The notes under the pieces were generated by a model that was not told the origin of the DNA, did no database searches, and worked only from the letters and a program-made list of their open reading frames with translations. DNA of 31,627 bases from JAWPMV01 sp038527215 (GTDB taxonomy: Bacteria; Bacteroidota; Bacteroidia; J057), in the NCBI GenBank assembly GCA_038527215.1, contig JBCBGC010000093.1, positions 1 through 31,627 of the forward strand. The letters are read 5' to 3'. Within the stretch, counting starts at the first letter, position 1. Each line of letters opens with the position of its first letter. Below, piece by piece: positions 22,876 through 31,247 of the stretch. Both the position numbers and the translations under genes were made by a program.

Positions 22876-22883
22876 GGCATGCC

Positions 22884-23441
22884 TTATTGCTTGTTTTTAT
22901 TCACCAGACTGTGGTAGGCTTCTACCAGATCTGCTTCACGAAAGAGTTTTCGCTTGATGATATACTTATCTTTTACGTTCCAACCCATCATATCCTCCGG
23001 AAATTGCTCATTTAACCCAAAGTCCCATTCGGATTCTAAAAAGAGGGATTCCTGATCTATGGGCTGGAATTCTCCATAGAAACTTTCGTCTCCAATATCA
23101 ATCCAGTCCTCCTTCAATTTGATTTTCCGGAGATTTGAGTCTCCATAGAGGTCGGTCCAGATCAGATATTTGCTACGAGCAAGATTGATGAGTCCGCCAT
23201 TTTCTACCAGGAAAGTTGCCTCTTCCATGATTTTTCCATCTTCATCTTTGATGATGATGCTGTGACGTCCCGGTTCTAACTGGATATGGCGATATTCTCC
23301 TCCTCTGAGGACATACTGTAACTCATCTATGGACACCACCAGGGTTTCTTCACTGGTATTATCCAAATCCACATTCCCTTCATCGCAGGCTACGAACCCC
23401 ATGACTAGCAGGCAAAAAGGGAGCAAGAAAGACAGTCTCAT
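22884..23441 (-). CDS. Predicted lipoprotein (185 aa)
   Basis: The signal peptide MRLSFLLPFCLLVMGFVAC ends in a lipobox-like G-F-V-A-C, making Cys19 the likely acylated residue; the following D-E pair is an acidic +2/+3 context. The mature part is beta-rich ('TLVVSIDELQYVLRGGEYRH', 'LEPGRHSIIIKDEDGKIMEE'), like small PEGA/carboxypeptidase-regulatory-type folds, then an acidic C-terminal half. No named family is recognised. It is the first gene of the minus-strand run to the kinase gene and diverges from rpmG over a 226-bp region with a 10-bp inverted repeat. Confidence 0.78.
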   Translation of the reverse strand: MRLSFLLPFCLLVMGFVACDEGNVDLDNTSEETLVVSIDELQYVLRGGEYRHIQLEPGRHSIIIKDEDGKIMEEATFLVENGGLINLARSKYLIWTDLYGDSNLRKIKLKEDWIDIGDESFYGEFQPIDQESLFLESEWDFGLNEQFPEDMMGWNVKDKYIIKRKLFREADLVEAYHSLVNKNKQ

Positions 23442-23504
23442 AAGTTATTTTGCTTTGTGTCCTAGTAGTTAGTCCAGTACAGAGATGCATTTTAGGGGAA
23501 AAGG

Positions 23505-23561
23505 ATGCTTTCTGCCTGGAGGGCTTTTCTGCTAGACAGCCATAAAGTTAACAGAAAGCAT
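23505..23561. repeat. Perfect 10-bp inverted repeat in the rpmG / lipoprotein divergent region
   Basis: ATGCTTTCTG (23505-23514) and CAGAAAGCAT (23552-23561) are exact inverse complements 37 bp apart. They lie between the lipoprotein start (23441) and the rpmG promoter (~23631). The role is unknown; two half-sites for a regulator or a remnant stem are both possible. Confidence 0.5.
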
Positions 23562-23630
23562 GGAAAATTGAAGGCTAGAAATGCGCTAAATTTTTGTGGC
23601 TACCAGGTTTTCTTCTCCAATTTTTTTCTT

Positions 23631-23638
23631 TACCTTTG
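23631..23638 (+). promoter_or_regulatory. rpmG: Bacteroidota -7 promoter box of rpmG
   Basis: TACCTTTG matches TAnnTTTG exactly and is placed 29 bp before the rpmG ATG (23668). A weak -33 element (GTTTT, ~23607-23611) lies at the expected 19-bp spacing. Confidence 0.6.
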
Positions 23639-23667
23639 CAGACCGATCGCAAGAATAGCAAGAAATC

Positions 23668-23856
23668 ATGGCAAAGAAATCTAAAGCGAATAGACAACAG
23701 GTAATTCTGGAATGCACCGAGCACAAGGACTCCGGTCAGCCCGGTACTTCCCGCTACATTACCATGAAAAACCGCAAAAATACTCCTTCCAGAATGGAAC
23801 TGCGTAAGTATAACCCCATTCTGAAGCGTCATACGATTCATAAAGAAATCAAGTAA
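23668..23856 (+). CDS. rpmG: 50S ribosomal protein L33, cysteine-poor form (62 aa)
   Basis: A structural protein of the large ribosomal subunit. The 'AKKSKANRQQVILECTE' start, 'YITMKNRKNTPSRMELRKYN' core and 'LKRHTIHKEIK' end are typical of bacterial L33. Only one cysteine is present (ECTE), so this is the zinc-independent (C-minus) paralogue type rather than the four-cysteine zinc-ribbon form. It is followed after 22 bp by the DUF4295 gene, a pairing conserved in Bacteroidota. Unusually, rpmB (L28) is not upstream: the upstream neighbour is the divergent lipoprotein gene. Confidence 0.96.
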   Translation: MAKKSKANRQQVILECTEHKDSGQPGTSRYITMKNRKNTPSRMELRKYNPILKRHTIHKEIK

Positions 23857-23878
23857 TCACCCCTCATATCATTAAATC

Positions 23879-24040
23879 ATGGCAAAGAAAACCGTAGCAG
23901 GATATAGGGATAAAAGTAAAAGTAAAGGATTTACCAAGGTGATTCGCGCGGTAAAAAATCCTGAAACCGGAGCTTATACCTATAAGGAGGACGTCGTACC
24001 TACCGATATGGTACAGCAATTCCTGAAAGACAACAAATAG
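23879..24040 (+). CDS. DUF4295 small basic protein (53 aa)
   Basis: A short gene just downstream of rpmG. The product starts MAKKTVAGYRDKSKSKGFTK and ends 'PTDMVQQFLKDNK', the pattern of the DUF4295 family that accompanies L33 in Bacteroidota. It is very lysine-rich in its N-terminal half and probably associated with the ribosome, though that is inference from the linkage and composition. The gene is followed by a strong terminator, and ftsY, the usual next gene, is not present here. Confidence 0.9.
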   Translation: MAKKTVAGYRDKSKSKGFTKVIRAVKNPETGAYTYKEDVVPTDMVQQFLKDNK

Positions 24041-24064
24041 TCTAATCCGGAAATCGAAAAGAAT

Positions 24065-24091
24065 AGCTGCCTTAGAGGCAGCTTTTTTTTT
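24065..24091 (+). terminator. Intrinsic terminator of the rpmG-DUF4295 transcript
   Basis: A perfect 8-bp stem AGCTGCCT / AGGCAGCT (24065-24072 with 24076-24083), a TAG loop and a run of nine Ts (24083-24091). It is placed 25 bp after the DUF4295 stop. Confidence 0.93.
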
Positions 24092-24221
24092 GCCCATTTG
24101 TTTCTTTTTCAGAAACCCGAACAAAAAGTCCAGAAATAAGCAAGGTCTGATTAACTTGTTCGTTATCCTCTGGTAGGTGAGCAAATCCTGGTCTCGTCTG
24201 CGGAGAAGAATCTATTCGCCT

Positions 24222-26501
24222 ATGATGTCAACGTACCTTAAAATGGGCTGGGTATTGCTCGGCCTGGCGCTGGGAGGATTGGGCTTTCTACCAGCTACTA
24301 CGATCACGATTTCCAGTCTTGCGGATGATGGTGCCGGCACGCTCCGTGAAGGACTCCGACAGTCCACCCCTGGGGATACCCTCCTTTTCGGATTAGCAGG
24401 AGCAGTCCTGCTGGATTCTGCACTGGAAACCCCAGCTCACCCAGTATGGGTCATCGGCCAAAGCCCTACCACGACCTGGCTCGATGGGCAAGGGAGCACG
24501 CGCCTGCTCGAAATTGGAGAAACCGATACCTTATATCTCGAAAATCTAGGCCTCACCAGAGGGAGCGCAGATACTTATTTCCCTCCCTACGGCGGTGCGG
24601 TGCTAAGTTTTGGCTTTTTATCGATGCGTGCTTGCTGGATTTATGGTAATCAAGCGGTTTTTGGCGGGGCAGTAGCCGTTGGCAAGGATGCCGGGGATAC
24701 CCAGTTTTTCATGTTTGACTGCACCTTCAGTGATAACCGAGCCACCACACCTCCTCCGATCAATTTTTTCATCAATGTAGGGGGCGCCATTTTCATCGAA
24801 GGCCGGACCCAGGGAAAAGCAGATGTAAGGGCTCAGAATACTACTTTTTCCCGCAATGAAGCCGCGAAATTTGGTGGGGCAGTTTTTCTAATTGGAGATA
24901 TTCTTGGAGGAACAGGCTTCCAGGCCCGTCACTGCACCTTTGCTGAAAACAAAGCAGCAGGCGGCGGGGGCATTGACAACAACAATTTTGGGGCTGTGGC
25001 GCTGCAAAATTCTCTGGTAGCGGGTAATATCTCGGTTGATGGAAAAACCGATGACCTCAGAGGCTTTATCAAATCGGATGGCAATAACCTGATCGGAAAA
25101 GTAGGCTCAGCTAATTTTGTAGCGGAAAGCGGAGACCTAGTAGACCAGAACGCCTACCTTTCCGGCCTGGCATTTAACCAGGGGCCGGTTCCTACCCACG
25201 CAGTCGCTTGTGGTAGCCCGGCTATCGCTAACAGCAGAGCCATTTATACCCTGCCCACCGATGCCCGGGGGGTAGCCCGGACCGGACAGGGGGACATTGG
25301 GGCTTTCCAGCTTTCTTTACCTACGGACCTTGCAGTAGATCAACTGGCTGATCAGGGAGGAGGCTCGCTTCGGCAAGCCATTTTTCTCGCCTGCCCCGGG
25401 GATACGCTGGACCTTTCTACCCTGAGTGGTCGCATCGCCCTGCAATCACCCCTGGTGATCGATAAGTCCTTGCACATTATAGGCAACGCCTTAACCCCGC
25501 TGATCCTGGACGGAGGAGATAGTATCCGGCTGGTTGAGGTAAGGTCCGGCGTAAAAGTCGAAATGAGTTGGATGACCTTCACTAAAGGGAAACCTGCCTT
25601 TCTGGGAGGAGGGGCGATCTTGAATAAAGGGGACCTGACCCTTCACCATGCTAGTTTTTATGGAAATCAGGCCGAGAGTGGGGGTGCTATTGCCAACTAT
25701 GGCGATGGGGCTGTGGCGCGCTTAACGATCCGTAATTCCACCCTTTCCGGTAACCAGGCTTTGTGGTTAGATGGAGGGGCTATAGACCAGCGAAGCATTT
25801 CAGATTCGGTCTTCAGTTTTTTGGAACATTGTACGATTTACCTCAATCAGGCATCGAACAGAGGAGGTGGACTATATCACAGCGGAGACGGATTTTTTTC
25901 CATTAGAAATACCCTGATAGCCCAAAACCAGGCTCCCGAAGGCCCTGATGGCTATGGGGCCTTTTTATCCGCAGGACACAACCTGGTGCTCCGGCCAGCA
26001 CAAATGACCGTGGGCTGGAACAGCAGTGACATTCTGGAACAAGCTCCCAAACTCGATCCTTTGGATGGCTATGGTGGGCCGAGCTTTACGCATCGCTTGC
26101 AAGCCGGGAGCCCCTGTATTGATCAAGGGGATAATGGCGGAATAGGCGAGACAGATCAGCGTGGGTTTACCCGCGTGATCGGGGCGCAAACAGATATTGG
26201 TGCCTTTGAATACGACCTCAATACCACGGTAGGGGAACAGCTGAATGCGGAAGAAGCGCGCCTTTTCCCTAATCCAGCCGGGAAACAATTGAACCTGGTA
26301 GCACCGGATTGGGGAGGGGAAACCCTTTCGGTAAGGGTCTTTACCCTACAAGGACAGCTGATTTACCAAAGTAGCTTGTCCCTCTCTCTAGCGGGTGAGG
26401 CGGTCCTTCCCTGGGTAGCCAACCTCCCAAGGGGCATATACGTGTTTCACTTTGAGGGGAATGGATCAAGCTGGCGGGAAAAAGTGCAGATAAACAGATG
26501 A
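24222..26501 (+). CDS. T9SS-exported parallel beta-helix protein (choice-of-anchor Q type) (759 aa)
   Basis: The start at ATG 24222 gives MMSTYLKMGWVLLGLALGGL as signal peptide; a GTG at 24177 would add 15 basic residues and is less likely. The body is built from two homologous halves, each opening with 'DDGAGTLREGL' (~35-45) and 'DQGGGSLRQAI' (~377-387). Each then has right-handed beta-helix rungs ('GGAVFLIG', 'CTFSDNRA', 'NSTLSGNQALW', 'NRGGGLYHSG', 'NTLIAQNQA') and a 'AGSPCIDQGDNGGIGETDQR' / 'DIGAFQLS'-type end, typical of choice-of-anchor Q proteins. The C-terminus (~680-759, 'LFPNPAGKQLNLVAPDW' ... 'GIYVFHFEG') is a T9SS sorting domain. It is the first gene of a three-gene envelope operon; its stop overlaps an ATG of the lipoprotein gene. 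Polysaccharide binding or adhesion is plausible; no catalytic residues are recognised. Confidence 0.87.
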   Translation: MMSTYLKMGWVLLGLALGGLGFLPATTITISSLADDGAGTLREGLRQSTPGDTLLFGLAGAVLLDSALETPAHPVWVIGQSPTTTWLDGQGSTRLLEIGETDTLYLENLGLTRGSADTYFPPYGGAVLSFGFLSMRACWIYGNQAVFGGAVAVGKDAGDTQFFMFDCTFSDNRATTPPPINFFINVGGAIFIEGRTQGKADVRAQNTTFSRNEAAKFGGAVFLIGDILGGTGFQARHCTFAENKAAGGGGIDNNNFGAVALQNSLVAGNISVDGKTDDLRGFIKSDGNNLIGKVGSANFVAESGDLVDQNAYLSGLAFNQGPVPTHAVACGSPAIANSRAIYTLPTDARGVARTGQGDIGAFQLSLPTDLAVDQLADQGGGSLRQAIFLACPGDTLDLSTLSGRIALQSPLVIDKSLHIIGNALTPLILDGGDSIRLVEVRSGVKVEMSWMTFTKGKPAFLGGGAILNKGDLTLHHASFYGNQAESGGAIANYGDGAVARLTIRNSTLSGNQALWLDGGAIDQRSISDSVFSFLEHCTIYLNQASNRGGGLYHSGDGFFSIRNTLIAQNQAPEGPDGYGAFLSAGHNLVLRPAQMTVGWNSSDILEQAPKLDPLDGYGGPSFTHRLQAGSPCIDQGDNGGIGETDQRGFTRVIGAQTDIGAFEYDLNTTVGEQLNAEEARLFPNPAGKQLNLVAPDWGGETLSVRVFTLQGQLIYQSSLSLSLAGEAVLPWVANLPRGIYVFHFEGNGSSWREKVQINR

Positions 26502-26554
26502 ACCTAAGGCAGATGATAGGCAAACCAGCATCATCCGCTGCTGAAAGAGATGAT

Positions 26555-28672
26555 ATGAAACGAAAACCACACATTTCAGGTGTTCCTGTCTTGCTCTTGC
26601 TCCTTATGGGGGTGCTAGCAGCCTGTCAGGCTGACCGCCTGAGAAACCTAAGCTGGCAATCAGAGGTCTTGTTGCCGATTGCGCAGACCGAAATTGGCCT
26701 GGAGCAATGGGTAGAAGACAGCGATTTACTTCAAACCGGGAGTGATAATGTCCTGCAATTGGTTTACCGGGATACCCTGGCCCAGACCTTTTTAGCAGAC
26801 CTCGTTACTTTTCCGGATACAGGTTTATCCGTTTCGGTGAAACTGGATACCCTGACCCTGAGTTCCGATACCATTACCCAGGCATTGACCCTGGCGGATG
26901 TAGCCTATCAACTCATCGCCGATGGCAATATTCTGGGATATGCCTTGTTGCAAGGGCATGGGACCACCGTGGACTCTATTGGTCCTATCACCGGCTTGAG
27001 TTCCGGGAATATTGATATTGACGCCTCGGATTTCTTCCAGTTTGCGGAACTGAAGGGAGGCGAATTGGTGCTGGCGATTTCCAACCAGTTCCCGGTGGAT
27101 ATTGAAAATGTCATCCTGGAAATTCGGAACAAAAATATTCCGGGACCCCCCATCGTGGTTGATACCTTTCTCCTGGTGCCAACCGGGGCTACGGAAGAGC
27201 GTTCTTATGACCTCACCGGCCAAAGCATTGAAAGTGAACTGGTCGGAGAGCTGGTTAACATTGATGTTGCCAGAGGCGATACCATTTTGATCGATACCAC
27301 GGATTTTGTGGAGGTAAAGCTGGTTGCTCAAAACCTGAAGGCCAAGACTGCCACGGCGGTTTTTCCCGCTCAAACCATCATTGATTCTGTCCGCTCCACT
27401 CTATATGAGTTCCAGGGAGAATTCAGCGATATCAGTTTGACAAAAATGGTGGTGAAATCAGGCAAAATGCAAGCCCAGGCCGTGAGCACGGTCGAAGACA
27501 GTATTTTGTTTGTGTACCAATTGGAATCTGCGGTAGGAAGTATGGGCGAAAAACCAGGCTTGAACCGCAAACTCCCCCCTGCCCCGCCGGGCGGCACCAG
27601 CGAATTTAGCTGGGAAGAGCAATTAGGAGGCTTTACGCTGGACTTAAGGGGACAAGGTGATGGCTTCAATACTTTATTGGAGCGGATCAAAGTAGAACTC
27701 CTGTACTCGGGGAACCTGGTAACCCTGACCGATGACGATTCCGTGACGGTTAATTTTGGCCTGGTGGACCTGGAGCCTACCTATGTGGAAGGCTATCTGG
27801 GCCAAACGCCTTTCCGACTGGAAGGGACGGCCGCCTTTGATTTTTTCGAACGTCTGGACGTGGCGCGCTTGCGCTTCCAGCGGCCCTCCGCCAAGCTCAT
27901 CATCGAGAACAGCCTGGGATTGCCGGCCAGCTTATCTATCCGAGACCTTACGGGTAAAAACGATCAGAACGGCAAAGAGGTCAGATTATCCGGCTCCTCT
28001 ACTGTGAGTGGTCCGATCGACCTGCAAAGTCCTTTATTGCCCGATACTAGCGGGAAAGCGGTTACCTATATTGGTTTTGATGACGAAAACAGTAACCTGG
28101 CCAATCTGTTGGAGGTCTTGCCTACCACCTTTACTTACGATATTGAGTTGCTTACCAATCCGCTCGGCAATACAGAAGCCTACGACAATTTTGGGACCGA
28201 TGGCAGTGGGTTTGTCGCTATGTTGGACTTTGTGCTACCGCTGGAAGGGGTGGCAGAAAAACTGATTTTGCGCGATACCCTGGAAGTCGATTTCTCCGGT
28301 AATGCAGAAACCGAGGTGCCGGAAGCCTTGCTTCGCCTCATCACCGAAAATCCTTTCCCGATGCAGGCCCAATGGACGGCGCGCTTTGTAGACGATGTGG
28401 GCAACGAAGTTTGGACCCTGGCCGAAGATGCTTTATTGGAGGCTGGCATCCCCAATGCTGCGGGACTGGTCGAGCAACCTACCAAGAATATTTTTGAGCA
28501 AACAATTGATGAAAGTGATTGGGAAGCTTTGAGTATGACGGCCAAAAATATGATCGTAATATTTGAATTTGATACCCGCCCCTTTCAGGAGCCGGTGAGC
28601 ATCTATACAAATTATAAACTGGGATTGACCCTGGTGGCACAATTGGGCATTGGTGTAAATGAGTCGGAATAA
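26555..28672 (+). CDS. Large predicted lipoprotein, unknown function (705 aa)
   Basis: From the ATG at 26555 the product begins MKRKPHISGVPVLLLLLMGV and then LAAC, a standard lipoprotein signal with acylated Cys24. An upstream in-frame ATG at 26498 overlaps the preceding stop (ATGA) and would add 19 polar residues ahead of the signal; translational re-initiation there cannot be excluded. The mature protein is beta-rich and acidic, with repeated 'SVSVKLDTLTLSSDTI', 'VILEIRNKNIPGPP', 'ARLRFQRPSAKLIIENS' and 'EVDFSGNAETEVPEALLRL' segments that look like tandem immunoglobulin-like modules. I cannot name the family. The operon position between a T9SS protein and an outer-membrane barrel suggests an outer-membrane-tethered component, facing periplasm or surface. 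Confidence 0.8.
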   Translation: MKRKPHISGVPVLLLLLMGVLAACQADRLRNLSWQSEVLLPIAQTEIGLEQWVEDSDLLQTGSDNVLQLVYRDTLAQTFLADLVTFPDTGLSVSVKLDTLTLSSDTITQALTLADVAYQLIADGNILGYALLQGHGTTVDSIGPITGLSSGNIDIDASDFFQFAELKGGELVLAISNQFPVDIENVILEIRNKNIPGPPIVVDTFLLVPTGATEERSYDLTGQSIESELVGELVNIDVARGDTILIDTTDFVEVKLVAQNLKAKTATAVFPAQTIIDSVRSTLYEFQGEFSDISLTKMVVKSGKMQAQAVSTVEDSILFVYQLESAVGSMGEKPGLNRKLPPAPPGGTSEFSWEEQLGGFTLDLRGQGDGFNTLLERIKVELLYSGNLVTLTDDDSVTVNFGLVDLEPTYVEGYLGQTPFRLEGTAAFDFFERLDVARLRFQRPSAKLIIENSLGLPASLSIRDLTGKNDQNGKEVRLSGSSTVSGPIDLQSPLLPDTSGKAVTYIGFDDENSNLANLLEVLPTTFTYDIELLTNPLGNTEAYDNFGTDGSGFVAMLDFVLPLEGVAEKLILRDTLEVDFSGNAETEVPEALLRLITENPFPMQAQWTARFVDDVGNEVWTLAEDALLEAGIPNAAGLVEQPTKNIFEQTIDESDWEALSMTAKNMIVIFEFDTRPFQEPVSIYTNYKLGLTLVAQLGIGVNESE

Positions 28673-28681
28673 CAGTGTAGC

Positions 28682-30001
28682 ATGAATTTCCATTGGAAAA
28701 ACTCTTCTATTTTCTCTCACGGGATTTTCTCCCTTTGTCTTTTACTTCTTTTACAGGTACCCCTCAAGCTGAAGGCCCAACTAGGCTTGTTGCAGGTCAC
28801 CCATCCTGAGCTAATTACTGGCCAAAGTCTTCAACCTGCCATGCAGAATCAGCTGGTATCTGGCAGTTGGGCCGTGGGCTTTTCCGGATACTACGATCAG
28901 GCGAGTCGACCCTTTGCCCTGGGAGAATTACCCCTTTCTGATAACATCCTGGATGCAGGCGAAAAGGATCAAATCCTGGCCAGTATGGGAGAAAATAACC
29001 GCTTCAACCAGCATAGCGGCTTAGGAATGGTGGTGGCCACCAAAAGAGGCAAGCATGCCTTTAGCTTTCACTACCAAAGTCGGCAAGGCGCTTATCTGGG
29101 CTTTCAGAATCCCGCTTCCCTGGGACTTATTCTAAAAGGAAATGCGGCCTATGCAGGCCAGACTGTTACTGAAACGGAGATGGAGCTACAAACCGCCAAT
29201 TGGCAAAATTTCGGTTTGAGCCACGGCATGGCCCTTTCCTCTGGGTTCCAATTTGGATATACCCTGAAGTTCATCCAAGGACAGAATTTGTCCCGCTTAG
29301 GACCGAGTAATTTTTCGCTTACCACTTCTGATCTGGGCGAAGAAATCCAGTTTAGGGGTGATTACGATGCCTTTACGGCTCGGACCTCCGTAGGGAGCAG
29401 CTGGGGCCTGGGCGTGGATGTCGGTCTGGCCTTTGAGGCTGGCCAGCAGTGGCGGGTGGAAGTAGCCATGCAAAACCTAGGCTTTATAACCTGGCAAGGC
29501 AACCGCAATGCCCATCAGTTTGACCTAACCTATGAAGGAGTCTGGTTATCAAACCTTGGCCAGATTAACAATGGCGGAGCCGAAGCTTTGTTTCCGACTG
29601 ATAGCTTACGGGCCCTGATCATCCCCGATACCCAGCAAACCTCCCTGGAGCTTCCCATCGATCCGAGATTGCGGATGGCGTTTCGCTACAGCCTGGGAGA
29701 GCGGCAGGAAATTCATGCGGTGATCCATTATGGCTTTACCCGAAGTGGTCCCGGAGGAAATGGCCCGATGGCCGGACTGGTGTACACAGCGGAGGTCTCT
29801 CCTGTGCTGAAACTGGGAGCCTTGCTGAGCCTGGGGGGCGTAGAAAACTGGGGCTTTGGACTTTCTGCCGTAGGCAATGTTACGGTGGGCGAGCAAATTA
29901 TCAGACCCTATCTCCAGGCCGACAATTTAGTAGGATTTATTGTTCCGACTTTAGGACAGGCTTCCCGTGTCAATGCTGGCCTAACCTGGCAGCTGAAATA
30001 G
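28682..30001 (+). CDS. Outer-membrane beta-barrel protein, DUF5723-like (439 aa)
   Basis: The signal peptide (~1-33) is rich in leucine and ends KLKAQ. The following 'GLLQVTHPELITGQSLQPAM' resembles the 'P...QN.NPA' start of Bacteroidota barrel proteins. Alternating strands occur throughout ('AFSFHYQSRQGAYLGF', 'GFQFGYTLKFIQGQNL', 'LGVDVGLAFEAGQQWRVEVA', 'HAVIHYGFTRSG', 'LGALLSLGGVENWGFGLSAV'), and the chain ends on an aromatic-containing strand 'RVNAGLTWQLK', the usual outer-membrane insertion signal. It is 9 bp after the lipoprotein gene, so co-transcribed. It could anchor or export the two upstream products. Confidence 0.82.
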   Translation: MNFHWKNSSIFSHGIFSLCLLLLLQVPLKLKAQLGLLQVTHPELITGQSLQPAMQNQLVSGSWAVGFSGYYDQASRPFALGELPLSDNILDAGEKDQILASMGENNRFNQHSGLGMVVATKRGKHAFSFHYQSRQGAYLGFQNPASLGLILKGNAAYAGQTVTETEMELQTANWQNFGLSHGMALSSGFQFGYTLKFIQGQNLSRLGPSNFSLTTSDLGEEIQFRGDYDAFTARTSVGSSWGLGVDVGLAFEAGQQWRVEVAMQNLGFITWQGNRNAHQFDLTYEGVWLSNLGQINNGGAEALFPTDSLRALIIPDTQQTSLELPIDPRLRMAFRYSLGERQEIHAVIHYGFTRSGPGGNGPMAGLVYTAEVSPVLKLGALLSLGGVENWGFGLSAVGNVTVGEQIIRPYLQADNLVGFIVPTLGQASRVNAGLTWQLK

Positions 30002-30114
30002 GCGCTTGATTTTTCCCCAAAACTCAATACTTATCCACGGCACTTGGTGAATGCCGGGGGCATTTCCGATCTTTATTCCCCTAAAAAATTTTCACCTACG
30101 ATCTATCTCCTACC

Positions 30115-31167
30115 ATGATTGATTTCTCCGAAGCGCGACTCACTACCCTGGCCGTTCACAAAGTTGGTAACAAAGTCAGGGACGAAGGGGTGATTGCCGC
30201 TGAGAGCCTGTTCGAGCTGGACGATGTGATGATGGAAGCCTTGCAGGAACATTTCCTGACCGCCTTTAAATCAGAGGAGTTCTTCAAATTTGAACATGAA
30301 GAAGGGCTGGAAGCTCACGAATTGAACAGTTTTTGCCGCAACATATTTACACAATCCCGGGATGCGTTTTTGGAGCAATCTAAACTCATCCTCATGCACC
30401 TCTATGGCGTTTCGGTCCATCCGCACATCAAATCCGGAGACGTATTCATCGCCCATTTCAGAGAATGCGAGATCGACGGCCAACCCCTGGAAGCCATTGG
30501 GATTTTCAAGACTGAGAACAAAGATACCTTTTTGAAAAGCCAGGTCTCCGCGGCAGAGGTAAAGCTCTCCCTGGAAGAAGGCACTCCTCTCAAGCGCATT
30601 GATAAAGGCTGTTTGGTCTTTAATACCTTCCAGGATGATGGCTACAGTATTCTGATGGTAGATCGTTCCAGCGAGGATACGCATTTCTGGCGGGAAGATT
30701 TCCTGCAGGTGAGCCGCATTCAGGACCAAAGCTATCAGACCCAGTCTTTTTTGCACATGACCAAGGAATTCTGCGAAGAGGTGTTGGCCCCGGAACATGA
30801 TCGCAAAGAACAAGTAGTGTTCTTGAACCGCTCCCTTAACTATTTCGCGCAAAATCCAGAGCTAAACATGGAGGAATTCAAGAGGGAAGCCCTGGAAACC
30901 CCTTCCCAGCGGGAGGCCTTTGAGGATTACCGGCAGAGCTATGCAGAAAGCCTGGGAGATGGTGGATTCGAGGATGGATTTCCCATCTCAAAGTATGCGG
31001 TGCGAAGAATGAAAAGGGAGTTCAAAAGCCTCATTAGCCTCGATACCAATATTGAGATCCGCCTCAACACCCGTAATGTGCAGGAAGCTGCCGATTATAT
31101 GGAGAAAGGCTTCGACCAGCAAAGAGGCATGCATTATTATAAAGTGTTTTTCTGGGAGGAGGAGTAG
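30115..31167 (+). CDS. Nucleoid-associated protein, NdpA/YejK family (350 aa)
   Basis: The N-terminus 'IDFSEARLTTLAVHKVGNKV' followed by 'EGVIAAESLFELDD', then 'FEHEEGLEAHELNSFCRNIF' and 'EQSKLILMHLYGVSVHPHIK' with 'GDVFIAHFRECEIDGQPLEA' and 'IGIFKTENKDTFLK', match the 37-kDa nucleoid-associated protein family. The C-terminal half is helical and charged, ending in the two acidic residues EE. There is no signal peptide or membrane segment. Members bind DNA or the nucleoid in proteobacteria; the Bacteroidota versions are poorly studied. It has a 113-bp leader after the barrel gene and is probably a separate transcript. Downstream lies a repeat-rich, non-coding region. Confidence 0.85.
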   Translation: MIDFSEARLTTLAVHKVGNKVRDEGVIAAESLFELDDVMMEALQEHFLTAFKSEEFFKFEHEEGLEAHELNSFCRNIFTQSRDAFLEQSKLILMHLYGVSVHPHIKSGDVFIAHFRECEIDGQPLEAIGIFKTENKDTFLKSQVSAAEVKLSLEEGTPLKRIDKGCLVFNTFQDDGYSILMVDRSSEDTHFWREDFLQVSRIQDQSYQTQSFLHMTKEFCEEVLAPEHDRKEQVVFLNRSLNYFAQNPELNMEEFKREALETPSQREAFEDYRQSYAESLGDGGFEDGFPISKYAVRRMKREFKSLISLDTNIEIRLNTRNVQEAADYMEKGFDQQRGMHYYKVFFWEEE

Positions 31168-31173
31168 AGAGGG

Positions 31174-31247
31174 GAGAGGTGAGAGGTGAGAGGTGAGACC
31201 GCTTCGCTCAGAGACGAGAGACCGCTTCGCTGAGAGAAGAGAGACCG
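31174..31247 (+). repeat. Purine-rich tandem repeat: (GAGAGGT)3 then two GAGACCGCTTCGCT units
   Basis: Three exact GAGAGGT heptamers (31174-31194) are followed by GAGACCGCTTCGCT (31195-31208) and again (31218-31231), each continuing with one variable base and AGAGA; a partial GAGACCG follows at 31241-31247. No gene is seen in this stretch, which begins 6 bp after the NdpA-like stop. Confidence 0.85.

Noticed and set aside
30031..30039. DnaA-box-like TTATCCACG upstream of the NdpA-like gene
   Set aside because: A single 8-of-9 match without clustering or AT-rich unwinding region; expected by chance.
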